Below are positions 44,606 to 56,767 of a DNA stretch of 64,000 bases, piece after piece. How positions within the stretch are numbered: position 1 is the first letter of the stretch; every line of letters starts with the position of its first letter. The position numbers and the translations under genes are program-made. This stretch comes from Acanthaster planci (lineage: Eukaryota; Echinodermata; Asteroidea; Valvatida; Acanthasteridae). Under the pieces are notes generated by a model that did no database searches, was not told the origin of the DNA, and saw nothing but the letters and a program-made list of their open reading frames with translations. The stretch covers positions 691,429-755,428 of the forward strand of contig NW_019091374.1 of assembly GCF_001949145.1 (NCBI RefSeq), given 5' to 3'.

Positions 44606-45802
44606 CTAAGAGGACCAACGGAAATCAACTTTCATGAGTTGGTTTAATGCCTTGTTGTACGGCCGGTAAAAATCCCGCAGCTTCAGCAGAGTCGCGTCGT
44701 CGACATCCGGATGGGGGCGCCCTTTTGCCTCTCTCATACAGTTCCTGGGGATGGGCTTATTGAGACAGAAGAACCCTTTCTGGGCTTCGAAGTAGAAGTG
44801 GTCGGGCGTGAAGTAATCCCTAATACCTAAAAACTGTTCTACGCGTTTGACCGCTGGATAGGGGTCGTTGATAAACGCTTCACCGTCTATTGCAAGAATC
44901 TGCTTTGGGTGGAAGTACATTAGGTAACCCCGTAAGACAGTGACGTAGACCCCTTTCGCGACTAGAAGATTGGTACGGCTAACCTCCCCGCTGGAGTTTA
45001 TGACGGACTCTTCGAATGTGTTGCCGATGAAGTAATTTGCGGAGTCGACTTGACACTTGGCGTCCGGCGCAATGGAGGACGTGAGGTTGCACTTTTTAGC
45101 CATCGTGACGCGCATGTGCACGTAGTCTGAAATGGCCCGTTGAACGGGATCGCGCATGATGGTGATGAGTTTGACGCGCGGCAGAGCCTTCCGGATCAGG
45201 GCAGGGATACCCCGGTACTGGAAATAGGCGGGTGACTTCTCCATGGTAATCTGATCTGGGATTGATTGAATCATTCTGCTCCGATAGTATTCCAATCCCT
45301 TCGACCTCTCCTCAGTCGAGGTGAAGAACTGCACCTCCCTTTGGGTGAAAGCGATGTCAGGATGGTAGCTCAGGAAGTTCTTCAAGGTGGTGGTTCCACC
45401 CTTCTTCACGCCGAATATGATGGCGTCCGGGAACCTCTTGGAGCAGCCCCTTTTGCGGAGATCCGATTTGCTCCGAATTTTCACGAGTCCCTTGTCGATG
45501 GTGGTGTAGCGATAGCAACATTTGTCGCACGTGGCATTTTCCCGAGGGACCGAATCCTCCTCCATCCAGCTCTCTTTCTTCATAGGTTTGTGTCGATCAG
45601 GATGATTCTTTTTGGACGAATAAGTGAGTTTATGAACTGCCAATTGGTAACCATCGCTTGGCCATGACAGAGTGTTAGCAATGCTGTTCCCTGTTGGGTA
45701 CCTCCTCCCTAATATCCAAAACGTAAGTAATAGACAGACCACAGCGAACCAAACCGCTCTCTTTTTCCATCTTCCTCTGAATGACGTTTCAGCGTATTTC
45801 AT
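44606..45802 (-). CDS. Heparan-sulfate glucosamine 3-O-sulfotransferase-like protein A, 398 aa, intronless
   Basis: Golgi type II membrane sulfotransferase that should transfer sulfate from PAPS to a sugar acceptor. It has a short cytosolic N-terminus, a membrane anchor at about 15-32 and a stem with NATCDKCC (89-96). The sulfotransferase domain runs from about 125 to 398. The PAPS 5'-phosphosulfate loop is GVKKGGTTTL (131-140) and the 3'-phosphate site is RDPVQRAISDY (217-227). MEKSPAY (187-193) and KGRPHPDV (360-367) are further 3-OST hallmarks, and C346/C355 match the family disulfide. Length and order fit HS3ST proteins. The usual active-site EVHFFD segment reads EVQFFT here (156-161). 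I use the ATG at 45802; a longer frame exists only with a GTG start. The acceptor substrate is unknown. It is paralogous to 58517-57339. Confidence 0.9.
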   Translation of the reverse strand: MKYAETSFRGRWKKRAVWFAVVCLLLTFWILGRRYPTGNSIANTLSWPSDGYQLAVHKLTYSSKKNHPDRHKPMKKESWMEEDSVPRENATCDKCCYRYTTIDKGLVKIRSKSDLRKRGCSKRFPDAIIFGVKKGGTTTLKNFLSYHPDIAFTQREVQFFTSTEERSKGLEYYRSRMIQSIPDQITMEKSPAYFQYRGIPALIRKALPRVKLITIMRDPVQRAISDYVHMRVTMAKKCNLTSSIAPDAKCQVDSANYFIGNTFEESVINSSGEVSRTNLLVAKGVYVTVLRGYLMYFHPKQILAIDGEAFINDPYPAVKRVEQFLGIRDYFTPDHFYFEAQKGFFCLNKPIPRNCMREAKGRPHPDVDDATLLKLRDFYRPYNKALNQLMKVDFRWSS

Positions 45803-45961
45803 GGTGCGATTTTTCACTAGGTGTACAATATTGTGCGTCCACTGCCTACACTTATTCGAGGTTTATTCCCTTCAGACAGGAGCAGACTGATTGTCAGTCT
45901 TTCAGCTGGGTAAAAAGGGGGAAAGAAACAGAGATGTGTCACTGCTTTAAGTTGGGCTGGG

Positions 45962-45967
45962 TTTATA
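45962..45967 (-). promoter_or_regulatory. Candidate TATA box for sulfotransferase A
   Basis: The sequence GGCGCTATAAACCC on the minus strand lies about 160 nt before the ATG. This would give a start site near 45935 and a 5' UTR of about 130 nt with no intron. Confidence 0.4.
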
Positions 45968-46873
45968 GCGCCCCCTTTTAGCTCAAAGTTGATCTCTATT
46001 GACTACATCCCGGCGGTGTCTATGACTGTGTCCGAAACAGGTTTCCAGAGCTATTCGGCCAGGTCCATTGCACGCGCGTCTCTGCGTATTTCCAACGGAC
46101 TGAAAACCTAGACCTAGCTCTGGACAACAGATTCAGATGCAGCCTATGTTTCTTTCCCAGTAGACTCGGCTTAGTCTCCGTCTCAGTCTTCGCTCAGTTT
46201 TTAAGCCCCTGACTTTGAAGTTGTTAGCCTAATAATAATTCAGAGAGTGCCGGATATACTGCGAGGATTTCTATTTAATTTGAACGCTGGACCTATAATC
46301 AGAAGTTGGTTTAGAGATGAACCTTCGACGGATACAAAGCTAGATTGGAAGCCACGAGTTTACATCAGTGTTGTATTTGAGTCCGTCACAAATCCCTGCA
46401 AGTTCACCACAAGTCATCCAGTCTTAAGCCAATTAACAAGTTATTTAAATGAGCTGAGACAAAAGTTTTATTTTGTCATTGTTTACCATGTTACTTGTGA
46501 CTGGCCTCAAGCTTATGAAGCCGAGCTGCATACACAATTCAGTGCGATCACGCCAGTATCCATGGTTCATTTATACATCACATAGCATAGGGATCATAAC
46601 TTTACTATTACGATCTCTAAGCTATGCCCCATAACAGTAGTTGCTAGGTAGGAAAGCGCCCTCTCTCGTTCTGGCACGGACTGCGTGGTTACCGCTTAGT
46701 GGCGTATCATTAGACTGGTCTTGAGTGGGGGGGGGGACCAAACAGGATTTTTTTCTTCAAATAAGGGCTGTCCCAACTTTCACTAATAGAATTCTCCCCA
46801 GGGATAGGTTGCTGTGCCGTTTGCAATTACTAAAAAAAAAGGGACATGTGTCCAGGAGGGCACCCACCCAATG
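45968..46873. other. No gene recognised
   Basis: This region lies upstream of sulfotransferase A. A 112-codon frame at 46247-46585 (plus) contains no motif I recognise and has no splice or homologue support. Confidence 0.4.
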
Positions 46874-47418
46874 CGCAACTTGAATCCCGAATTCCATAAA
46901 TGCTGTCTTGAAATTACTAAATACGTCCGCAGACAACGTATTTTGCAGAAAATTCTGCCAAACTCCACGTATTCCGTCGAGATTCGTGAACGACCTACGT
47001 TCGTCTGGTAGTACGCATTTGCGCATGCGCAAAATGGTTTCCAAGCTCGCCCCACATTCTGTCAGTTATGTTGTCTTGAACTAGGTCTAGGTCTTCGCTA
47101 CATTGGAAATGCGGGGAGATGCATAGACAACAGACCCATCCGGATCTTTGGAAGCCCGTTCGGACACGGCCTTAGGCTGCGACTTCTTCACGCCCACGGC
47201 TCTTCAATTCAGCGCATGCGTAAGGGGCAGTCGAATACTATGCATTTCGTGCATGTGCGAGTACGCGTGATAGACGACACGAACGTACATGTAGATCGTT
47301 TACGAATCGCGACGGAAAGCGTGGAGTTTTGCAAAATTTCCTGCAAAATACGTTGTCCGCGGGCGTATTTAGTAATTTCGACACAGTATTTATGGAATTC
47401 GGGATACAAGGCGCTTGT
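46874..47418. repeat. Long inverted repeat, arms about 150 bp, spacer about 180 bp
   Basis: The left arm from 46874 (GAATCCCGAATTCCATAAAT, then GAAATTACTAAATACG, GACAACGTATTTTGCAG and AACTCCACG) reappears inverted between 47418 and about 47270. TGCGCATGCGCA (about 47020) and GCGCATGCG (about 47213) lie at the inner edges. It is probably a foldback transposon. Confidence 0.7.
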
Positions 47419-49930
47419 GAACGACATTTTGAGCTGTCTTCGCCAGGTAAAAATGTGAGAAAAAAAGGTTAAAAAAATTCGCACTGTAGGAGGACTTTAT
47501 ACCCTGCAATGTAGACGACGTCCAACATGGGCTAGGTAAAATCCGTACCGGTCGGCCTATCTTTGAAAATGTGTTTTTCAATAAAATCAACCAAAAGGAA
47601 GATCGCATCGGGTTGACATTAGATTAAGAGGAAAGGAAAATGACACAAAACCAGTATCTAAGAAAAAAAATCATCCCATGGACCCTTTAACACAGTCGAG
47701 TGTGCATGGGCATGAAAACCTATGGGCTTGTTGGGGGCAAGCAGAACTGCAAAGGATTAAAGGGCCATGCGTTGAATTCCTCATAACTTGCAGTCTCACC
47801 CCTTCCCCTTTTGAACCAAAACTGATATTCAGCATCATGGTTTAAACATTGGTCTGCAACTCGGTTAAGCACTTAAAGAAAACTCGGAGGTATTTTCTGA
47901 ACAGTTTTCCCGGAAGGGTGAAGTTCGAAGTGGTGTAGTAAAAAAAAAATTCACCATCGGTGACGGCCGTCACGGTGGCGTTCACTTCTTTCGTATATCC
48001 TGTCTTTGCCGCTGTTTTTATTGTTTGTCAGGTTTCGTTGTTATTGTTGTTTTCTGTTACTGTTATTGCTGCTGCTGTTGTTGGCGAATTATTTTGAAAT
48101 CACCAACGTTGAAAAAATTCCTTTCTTCTGTGCACAGCAAATAAAAAACTTGGTAGCCTATTTCACGGGAAGAAATTTTCGTCAAAATGTTCAAGACACA
48201 TGCGCAAGATATTTACCTCCATACAAACTCCAAAAAGGCTCGATGAGATAAAGAAGCAAATGGTGATACTGTAAAAACATTACAGAATTCCAATATCACC
48301 GGCCCTCAAACATATTACACTCAGCATTTGTCACACAACACTTCTGCACTTCAGTCTCCATGCGCAGACAAATCCTATCCCACCTCAAGCTAAGCTTCTT
48401 CCCCTTTGACCTTTGGCCCACTTTTTCAAGTTGTCGCCTCCAAAACACATTAAAGGGCACAAACGTTCCTTTCAATGCATTCCTTGAAGATTATTTTTTT
48501 TACTTCGATTAAATCTTATTTTTCATGAATTCTTAGGTTTGTCATTTTATAAGAACATTTTGGAACCTTTCGGGGCCTTATCCACATTTGAAATGGATAT
48601 TTATCAGTCATAACCAGATCCGTGATGTCAAATCAGAAGGCGGACCACTAACGTGACTCGTATTTTTGTATCTGATTTTACCGAAATGTTGGTTGTTTGG
48701 CTTCCTGAAATTTTCTTTACTTCAGCGAATCTCTTATTACAGTATATATACTGAATATGGCAGATGGCCAACCTGCAATTTTCATGACAAATATTTTCAC
48801 TGAGCGAAATTTGGATTCACAATTTAATCTGAAAGCCCCGGAAATGAAGTGTCTTTGTCAGTGATATTCAGCATCAATGCCCACAGGAAGAGCATGAAAA
48901 ATTTCAAATTTTTCAAAAAAGGCACTTTCCAATAAGCTTTAATCTGTAACAAGGGATGGGACATTGTTCTTTACATTTACGAGAAAAGACTATTGCGCAA
49001 GCTAGTCAATCTCGTGTCACAGGCCCTTATGGAGAGGTTTACATGTATAAAAGCAGTATAGCTTATACAAATCGTAATGTCTGAGGCCAAGTTATTTCCT
49101 TACACCTAATACCTACAAGACCTGTCTTCGGATAGCGGAGTCGGACCAGACAGATCCCTCCATGACCATATGCATGGAGGTGCTCCGTGGCCATTCTTTG
49201 ACCCCACCGGGGGATCACACGCACACATGGTGTCGCCATCAGTTCTCGGAACAAGTTAAGTTCATCGATCATGGGTCTTAAGCATGTGGTACATGTAGGT
49301 AATCCGTGTCATAAATCCTGGGTTCAAAGTGTGATACGGGCAGGATATTTTAATGGATATTCGGAGCAGTACGTTAAATTCAATTTACAAGCGAAGCTTA
49401 AATATTATTTCCTAAATTTCACCGCATGCACTTTTTATACCCCCGAGTCACACATGTGGACTTGCAATCAATAGTACACAGTTTCCGGGGTTTGGCGAGA
49501 CTGCGGGTCAGCCTATGTACCAGTAGATTTTAATGCGTGACAAACGGGCAGATTTTTTTACGACCTGATTCAGCCAAACAGTTTAACCAAACCGAAGCTT
49601 TGAACAGCATTTTCCGTTTGAGTTCACCACAAGATTACATTACGTGTACATACATGGATCACACATGCTTGTTAAGCATGGCTGGTGTAGAAATTCCTTG
49701 TTCTCCTGATGTTTAAAAAACTGTTCCCTATCCTCCCACTAACTCCTTCGATTTTGAGACTGATTCCCTTACCAGTTCCTCTTCATTTTGCCACAATGAC
49801 CCTGACCCCAAAGAGGGGAAAACACAGTGTGCGAGTGGTCCACACAACGTCGTCTGACTTTACATTATGTGAAATTCTCTTGTTCGAAGGTCCATGGTCC
49901 AACATGCTCAGGTTTACATCCAGTGTTGTA
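47419..49930. other. No gene recognised
   Basis: AT-rich sequence with a (GTT/GCT)n stretch at about 48035-48082. A weak similarity to the 500-bp dispersed repeat may exist around 48815-48930 (GGATTCACAATTTAA). Confidence 0.4.
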
Positions 49931-49933
49931 GTA

Positions 49934-50115
49934 GGGACTATTACAAGGCCAGACACAAGACCATGCACAAGACCATCACGAGACCAGACACGAGACTATG
50001 TACAAGACCATGCACAAGACAATGAATGCTTCTGTTGCAGCCCATTTTGAGTGGTTGTGAATTCAATTCAGACTGGAGGTCTTGTGTTGGTCTTGTGCTG
50101 GTCATCTGTGGTCTT
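49934..50115. repeat. Imperfect palindrome built from ACAAGACCA repeats
   Basis: The left side has several ACAAGACCA/GAGACCAGACA units. The right side has the inverted TGGTCTTGT units (50080-50115). About 60 bp of unique sequence separates them. Confidence 0.6.
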
Positions 50116-52495
50116 GTGAAGGTCTATAAGTGGTCTCAACTACAAAACTGTTTACCTGACATAAGACGTCCACCCACAATATTTCCATATTTTGAATTTA
50201 AAGTTGTCTTTGGATTAACCAGTATAACACAGACCGGTTAAACAGGAGTACAAAGAAAAAGATTCACATCACTGAAGGATAACAATTTGAAGATTTCTTT
50301 TGGATTACTTTGAAGAGGTCCATCATGGTTTAAGTCGATATCTGCGTATAAATGCATAAAAGAAACAGCACAGATCGAGTCGCAATTAAAAACCGAATGG
50401 CTATCGATCACGGGGAAGTGTATGTTGTGAACCTTACACAAGATCTACAAGACAAATATTTCAAAAATGACTTGTAAATTGGGTTTAGGAAAACCTACAT
50501 GTCAACCCCACTTGTACAGTTTTTTGTTCGACTCGAGGAAACACGGTTATTGTGCAAATGCACAAATGTTTCCTTCATTCCTCTAAATTTTTCATTTGAT
50601 ATTTTAATGATAAAAACCCCAGAGCATATCACTCCCTTGACAGGGGGACGAGGAATAGTAACCTGGAATAAAAGCACCATTTTCGGTTTTCACAGACATT
50701 AGAAAAATTAGTTAGTAATTTCAGGAAAACGAGTGTGCTCTTCAGTGTGTAATTATTTTCGACGGTATAATTTTCAAAGTTTTTCACCTCCACGGCATAC
50801 ATTGTGCTGCTTATTGGCTCCAGGCATGGTTAGCGTGTAATGAGTTTTCATCTTAATTTCTTTTTTCGTAATTTATGTTTATTGTTTATGGTACACGTCT
50901 ATAAAGTTATTTTTTTAGATTATTTTGTTCCTAACTTTGGCCTTAATTCTCGTTGCCATTTTGTGTGATAACGTCATACGACAGCTTGCCAGACCGGCTT
51001 GCTCTTTCATGAGTTTTTTCAAGTCGCTGGTTTGAAAATAGGGCAGAAAATATTGCACTCTCCGTGTCAAAAAAACACTAGCAAAGGCCAGCCTATTTTG
51101 ACCTTCCGTTGATAAAACGAAGTCCAAAATCTGACTTTATAGTCGCTATATATAATCATCGCAACTTATTTTCTATTTAACTAACACTGTAGATCTCCGT
51201 GGCACTCTAAAGTCCATTTGGGCTTCGGCTGTTGGAGATATTGAAACTACATGTATTTCGTTTGAACTATCTATAGCAAATCTAGAACTTTGAAAAGAAG
51301 CTGTCGCACTTACATACTAGATACTACACGGAGAGGACCTCAGTTCCCAATATGAAATCGATTTTGGAATCCATAATGAAACTACCTCCCATTTTTACCT
51401 AAATAGATGCAACATGTTCTACGGGAGTCGACCGTCATCTTCACGTCTGTGCTCCTTCCTATAGCCTTGAACTAGCTAACCTCTTTCCCTGGAATCGACC
51501 TCTTTACACGGAAGTATTTAAAATACTCACCCTGATAAGGTTAAGGATCAAAACATGTTAAATATGAACTGTTAACCAAGTATTATAATCAGATGAAGGT
51601 ACTAAATAAGGAATACTTTATTTCTGAAAACAAATAGAGGTATCTTTTTTTTACCTGATTTGAAGAACGTACGGCTAGCTGAGGACTGGATGCCCGTGAC
51701 ACGTACGCAGCCGTCCCAGACAGCATACCAATGTAAAGTAGTCTGATACAACCTAATTAACGAGCGGTGGCGCTATGCAACCAGCTGTTGTACAAGGTTA
51801 AAGTGAATGTCTGGTGCCGTCAGGCCAAAATCTGCGGAAATCCCATCCTTCAACCCAGGGAAACTGGCACACTGAACAGCCGATTGTAGAACTGAAAATA
51901 TTTTAAGACTTTTACCTCCAAACATGAAAACTGCAGAAGGAAATACTGAGGTATTTCTATTTCACCATTAAGTTTCATTTGACTGTATTCTTTAAAAAAA
52001 ATTCTTTACCGAATCCTTAGCCCTAACTATTTTAACTCCTGTGGCATCAAACATATATAGGCCTGAGGGTGGACCTTAAAATAAAACAGGGCTTCTCAAA
52101 GCATTGCCCGACAACAAGCCACAAAGATTTTGCATCTGAGACACGGAAGCGTGTCGTGTATTTATCTTTCAATGGTGACAATTTTGACAGTTGTATATCT
52201 ACTGATATACGCTCAAATGCAAATTGTGGTAACTTGAAAAATGGCATCCCCTCGGGAACGTTTCGGTGGTGCACTGTGTTGGAATCAACTTTTTCTCCAC
52301 GACTTTTCTTCTAACCGGCAGGTTTGCCACAAACATCAACTCTGAGCCCTAGCTGTTATAGTGTTAGTGTTACGTTATGATGACGTCATCATGTGTCAAA
52401 TTACAAATAATTTCAGGACAAATCATAACTTGAACTTTGGCACTGAAAGAGATAGTGTGGCAGAGGCAAAAATGAGTCTGCACTCTCTAATAATA
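50116..52495. other. No gene recognised
   Basis: AT-rich intergenic sequence with only short frames. No repeat family was recognised here. Confidence 0.45.
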
Positions 52496-52635
52496 TTCAG
52501 TTTAGTTTAGTTTAGTTTAGTTTAGTTTAGTTTAGTTTAGTTTAGTTTAGTTTAGTTTAGTTTAGTTTAGTTTAGTTTAGTTCAGTTCAGTTCAGTTCAG
52601 TTCAGTTCAGTTCAGTTCAGTTCAGTTCAGTTTAG
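52496..52635. repeat. Compound pentanucleotide microsatellite (TTTAG)16(TTCAG)10
   Basis: Sixteen TTTAG units are followed without interruption by ten TTCAG units and one further TTTAG. Each block is pure. The one-base change (T to C) separates the two blocks cleanly. Confidence 0.95.
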
Positions 52636-53907
52636 AGTTTCCCTTCGCCCTTCCTTTTCCTATAGTAGTGTGTCCCCTGTTTGTTGAAGCCTTAGCTCCC
52701 CCCATATTTAGCCGCTTGGACTTATCACACTCAGCATACAGCAGAGACAAGTCAACTTCAATGTCATGTATTGTTCCTCCTATAAACTGGAGTCCCATCA
52801 TGCTATAATGATTAAAGTCTTTGTAATCTCATCAGGTCATTTATACTCTACTGGTACAACGTTTCACTTTTTGTTTTTTACTGCACGGTCTTAGGTGTTC
52901 AAGGTTCTGCAATTTTAAGTCTAACGTTTCGATCAATTTTATTGGGTTTTCGGTTTTTTTTTTGTTTTTTTTTCAGGTTCAGTTGAAGTGGTTAATTTTC
53001 ACCTGGTTGTTTCCTTGATGAGGGTAAGTGGGACATTTACACGTTTAAACGAGACTATTTCCAAATCCGTTTACAGATGTTCTGAAACGTTTAAACAGAA
53101 CTGTCCCTTTTAGAGATTTGATGTTTTGATTGATGCAGTCTGGTGTTACTTTTTTTTTATTGCAAACGATGCCTGTGAAATGTACTCAATGTTCGGAACA
53201 CTTTTCCCTTTCGACATCCATGCACTTTTTGAGAAAAGAGTGGATTCTAAAACAATAAACATTGCTTGTTTTAAATGCCCCAACATCAGCTTACATTTTT
53301 ACATTGGTTGAACCATGTGCATTATTGAACTACATAATTATGCGTATATGAAAACACCGAGGTAGGCTGCGGGGGCTTCTGTGAAGTGTTGGCTAAACGT
53401 TTAAACGGTACGGGAAAATTTTCTACACGTTTTTCAAATGAAACGTAAATCCCCACCTTTATTCCGTGAATAAATTCTTTTTGCCTGTTTTTGGTTTGGA
53501 AACCTAAAGGTTTGTGTCTGAGTCCCTATCAATTCAGTTCCCTGCTACTTTCTTTCAAAGATCCTTGGTTTGGTTGTTTGTTTGTTTTTTTCTTTTTCTT
53601 TTTTTTTTTAGCATTGTTAGCTCCCGGCTCCATTATAGCGTGCCATTTGCTGATTGCAACAGCAAGTCACGTGCCTTCGACTTCTAGGGTTACGGAAGGA
53701 CAAGTGATGTGGGACTATAACTGAGAAACGAAAGGTTTTTACACTCAACAAATTTACAATACGGTTAATTAGGGGCACTATGCTGAGCACTGAGGCATTG
53801 CTAATGTCATAACATGAAAGGGCGCCCTCTTGTAGAACGTCAAGGACCGTTATTGTTTTGAGATCAGGTTCAGTGCTAGCTGCAATCAATTTTTTGATTA
53901 CAAACCT
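52636..53907. other. No gene recognised
   Basis: T-rich runs (52955-52973, 53587-53610) and several CGTTTAAAC strings are seen. No coding feature is supported. Confidence 0.45.
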
Positions 53908-54475
53908 GTAAAATGCACCTCTGTGCCTCGGTAAACCTAATTTTTAAACTTTGGTTTCACTATTTCAAAGGGTATTTAAATGCCTTTTCGGTTTTTATGC
54001 TAATGAGGATTTCCGTATTCATGAGCAATACTGTGATGTCATCTCAGGAAGAAGCCTCAATGTTACAATGGTCTTTTCACAAAAAAAGTCCTGCGTTTTT
54101 TGTAGACTTTCCTGGACTAAGTTTTCTCTTCTTTGCCAATTCATCGTTGTTTAAGTGGAAAGCAAAAAGAAACTATCAATTGCTCTCTAAGAACTGTTTT
54201 TAGTGAGTAAATTCTGGATTCACAAGTTAAGCAGAAACACCTATGCACTGAGCCATGTCTTCCCTAGATGACTTCACTGCATTAGAATCTTCAGTTGTCC
54301 AGGAAAACATGGACAATTTTTATTGTTGAAAAAATATGCACTTTTTAATGCATTTAACATTAATGTATTAATAGGAGTGTGGAAGAGTTTTCGTGCATGA
54401 ATTGAAGAAAAGTACAAAGATGCAGAAAAATTGTGTCGAAGAAAAATCATTGCGGCTGCACTTTAATGATGCCAT
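53908..54475. repeat. About 500-bp dispersed repeat, copy 3
   Basis: It begins AAATGCACCTCTGTGCCTC, contains TTTTTATGCTAATGAGG, GGATTCACAAGTTAAGCA and CATGTCTTCCCTAGATGAC, and ends near a Ser/Lys-like GAAGAAAAGTAC block. It is clearly the same family as the other two. Confidence 0.65.
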
Positions 54476-55383
54476 GCATGAACGTTTATTAAAATCATCA
54501 ACCAGAAATTGATATTGCTGGATCATATCGTTCTGCTATTAAAACAAACTCTCCAATCTAGTTCAGGTTTGTACCCGAATAGAGGGAGTTGAACGCAAGG
54601 TGCAAATCTCCCATGTCGCAACCAAACCCAAATAAAATCATTAGTTCCCTCAAATCGTGGAGACACATTAAGCGGTATCCGCAAATTTTCCCAAGTTGAA
54701 CAAACAACCAGAATAGATAGTGCCTTTATGTTATGACAGTACACCTTGAGCTAGAAATAAAGAATTTACAATTCGTCTGATATGAATTTTGGAACCAGTT
54801 GCCGCTAATTCATTGTTCTCCAAAATGCAATTATTCAGCATGCGTTCTCTCATTAAAAAATAACAACTTGAGGGCGCTGTTGCGGTGATGTCATTGCAGG
54901 AGGAAACTGATCTTTTCTGGTTTTCTTTACTTAGATAATTTGCTCTTTGAATATTACATTTTATTCATTAACTTATTAACTAAGTGACTTACTTAACTCC
55001 AACAGCAAAGACGCAAAGTAACAACATTAACATCACACAAATATGCAAATTCCGACACGTCAGAATGCGAAGTAGCTGTAATACCGACACGTATCACACT
55101 TTTGGTCATAAATATGTAAATAACATAATTTAGTATAAAGACAAGGCGGTATCTTACTTGAAAAAGCCGTGAAAATGGAACGACAGAATTTAAAAATAAC
55201 GTTTAAAAGGACAAAGGAGAAAAAATGCATTAAAATTACATTGCATAGGTTCTTCAATTCAAGAGGATTAAGAAATTTCATTTAAAAAGTATGTTCTGTT
55301 AAATCCGTGTCATGATCTTTGATAAGTAGGCCTACAAATCTCAGTGCAATGTATGTCCATTATTACAAGAGATACTTATTACT

Positions 55384-55577
55384 TTTTTCCAACACTCGGC
55401 GTTGTCGAGCTGCCGTAGTTAGCTGAAGCCAAGGAGTGCCATCGCAACATGAAGATGGATCTACTCGCACCGGCGCCAAACACTGAAGCATATTAATTCC
55501 AACACTGTAAGCCAACATTCGGGGTTCAATCTCAGAGACCAAGCCAGAGGAGGAGACAAAGCCGAGTGTTGGAAAAA
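55384..55577. repeat. MITE with perfect TTTTTCCAACACTCGGC inverted ends
   Basis: TTTTTCCAACACTCGGC (55384-55400) and its exact reverse complement (55561-55577) enclose 160 bp. The minus strand stays open through it (86 codons), which is common in high-copy elements and not evidence for a gene. Confidence 0.7.
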
Positions 55578-56609
55578 CGGCTAGATTCCAACGAGTCAAT
55601 CTTTTGGCAATAACTTTACCCAAATTGAATGTAACTTATTTGCCCCATTTTAAAATTTGAAGATATTTTAATTTGGTATAAATAGTAGTGCTTAATTTTA
55701 ATGCTTCAACAGCTAGCTGCCCGAGGTATATTTTTTTAGCTTCTTGCCAATTACTGTTTTATTTCGTAAAGGTGGCGAGCCAAAGATTGCCAACCACTGA
55801 TTGACAGAAACAACACTGTTGTGACGTAACAAAAAATTATTCAAATTAAAGAGTTGATCTGCACACTCACTTGACAAAAAAGAGTCAGGCTCGTGGGAAA
55901 TTTTTCAACAAGGCTTGCGCATGCACCCAGACGTACAGGGCAAGACCGAACCTCGTCATGTTGGCTCCCATCATGTTGGGTGTACATGTATTGAGGAACG
56001 CTCATGCAGTCCGTTAGCCAATTTGAGGTGCAGGAGGGCACGTTTTGGTTGAGATAAAATCTTTCGTGTTCACTCCTAGTTTACCCGTATTAAATAGCGC
56101 CTGCCTATTGTGTCCACAATGTTTCAAAAAGGCTACTGAAGTCGAGAATGGCATAGACCGTACAGAAACTGGTAGCGTGTGCTACACGTGTCCCATGCCA
56201 AATGCGCAGAAACCTATGCACATACCCGGTGTCTTCCACGGCCGTCATTTCTTTATGTAAAAACTAGCAACGGATAGACAAATTCAGTGACCAGAATAAA
56301 AAAACATCGATGCGGTTGAACTGGATGCGTTTCACATGCCTCTGCTGAGTAATTTTGCTTGCTGCACGCGCACCTGAAGTTTAAGAACACGTGCCTGAGT
56401 GAGATGTCACTGCAGTACTGGCGTTTCTTTGGTTTCGTCTACGGCAGTAGGTAAACTACTATGTACATGTATTAATCCACCCTGAGTTAAAAGTGCGCTC
56501 TCACCGGCAAAGAGGACATGGATGAGTGGGAAGTTTTTCAACCGGACTCTCCATCACATTCAAACAGCCAGAAATTGGTCTCGTCTGTCCAGCGTATATC
56601 GAACACCTA

Positions 56610-56767
56610 AAGGTACATTTCCATATGCGCGTCAACACTTGCACCGAGCGTCGTGTATCCGTCAAAATCGTTCCCGGGGCGATTTTGAAGGCCGAACGTG
56701 AAAGCAAAACGCATGAACGCATCGTGTGCGCAACGAACCAAAAAGCGTACATATGAAAAGGTGCCTT
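56610..56767. repeat. MITE with AAGGTACATTTCCATATG ends
   Basis: The left end AAGGTACATTTCCATATGCG and the right end, inverted as AAGGCACCTTTTCATATGTA, are preceded by TA on the left. The element is about 158 bp and GC-richer than its flanks. Confidence 0.55.

Noticed and set aside
46247-46585. 112-codon plus-strand frame with FVIVYHVTCDW
   Set aside because: No recognised domain, no splice context and no start-site motif; length alone is not enough here.
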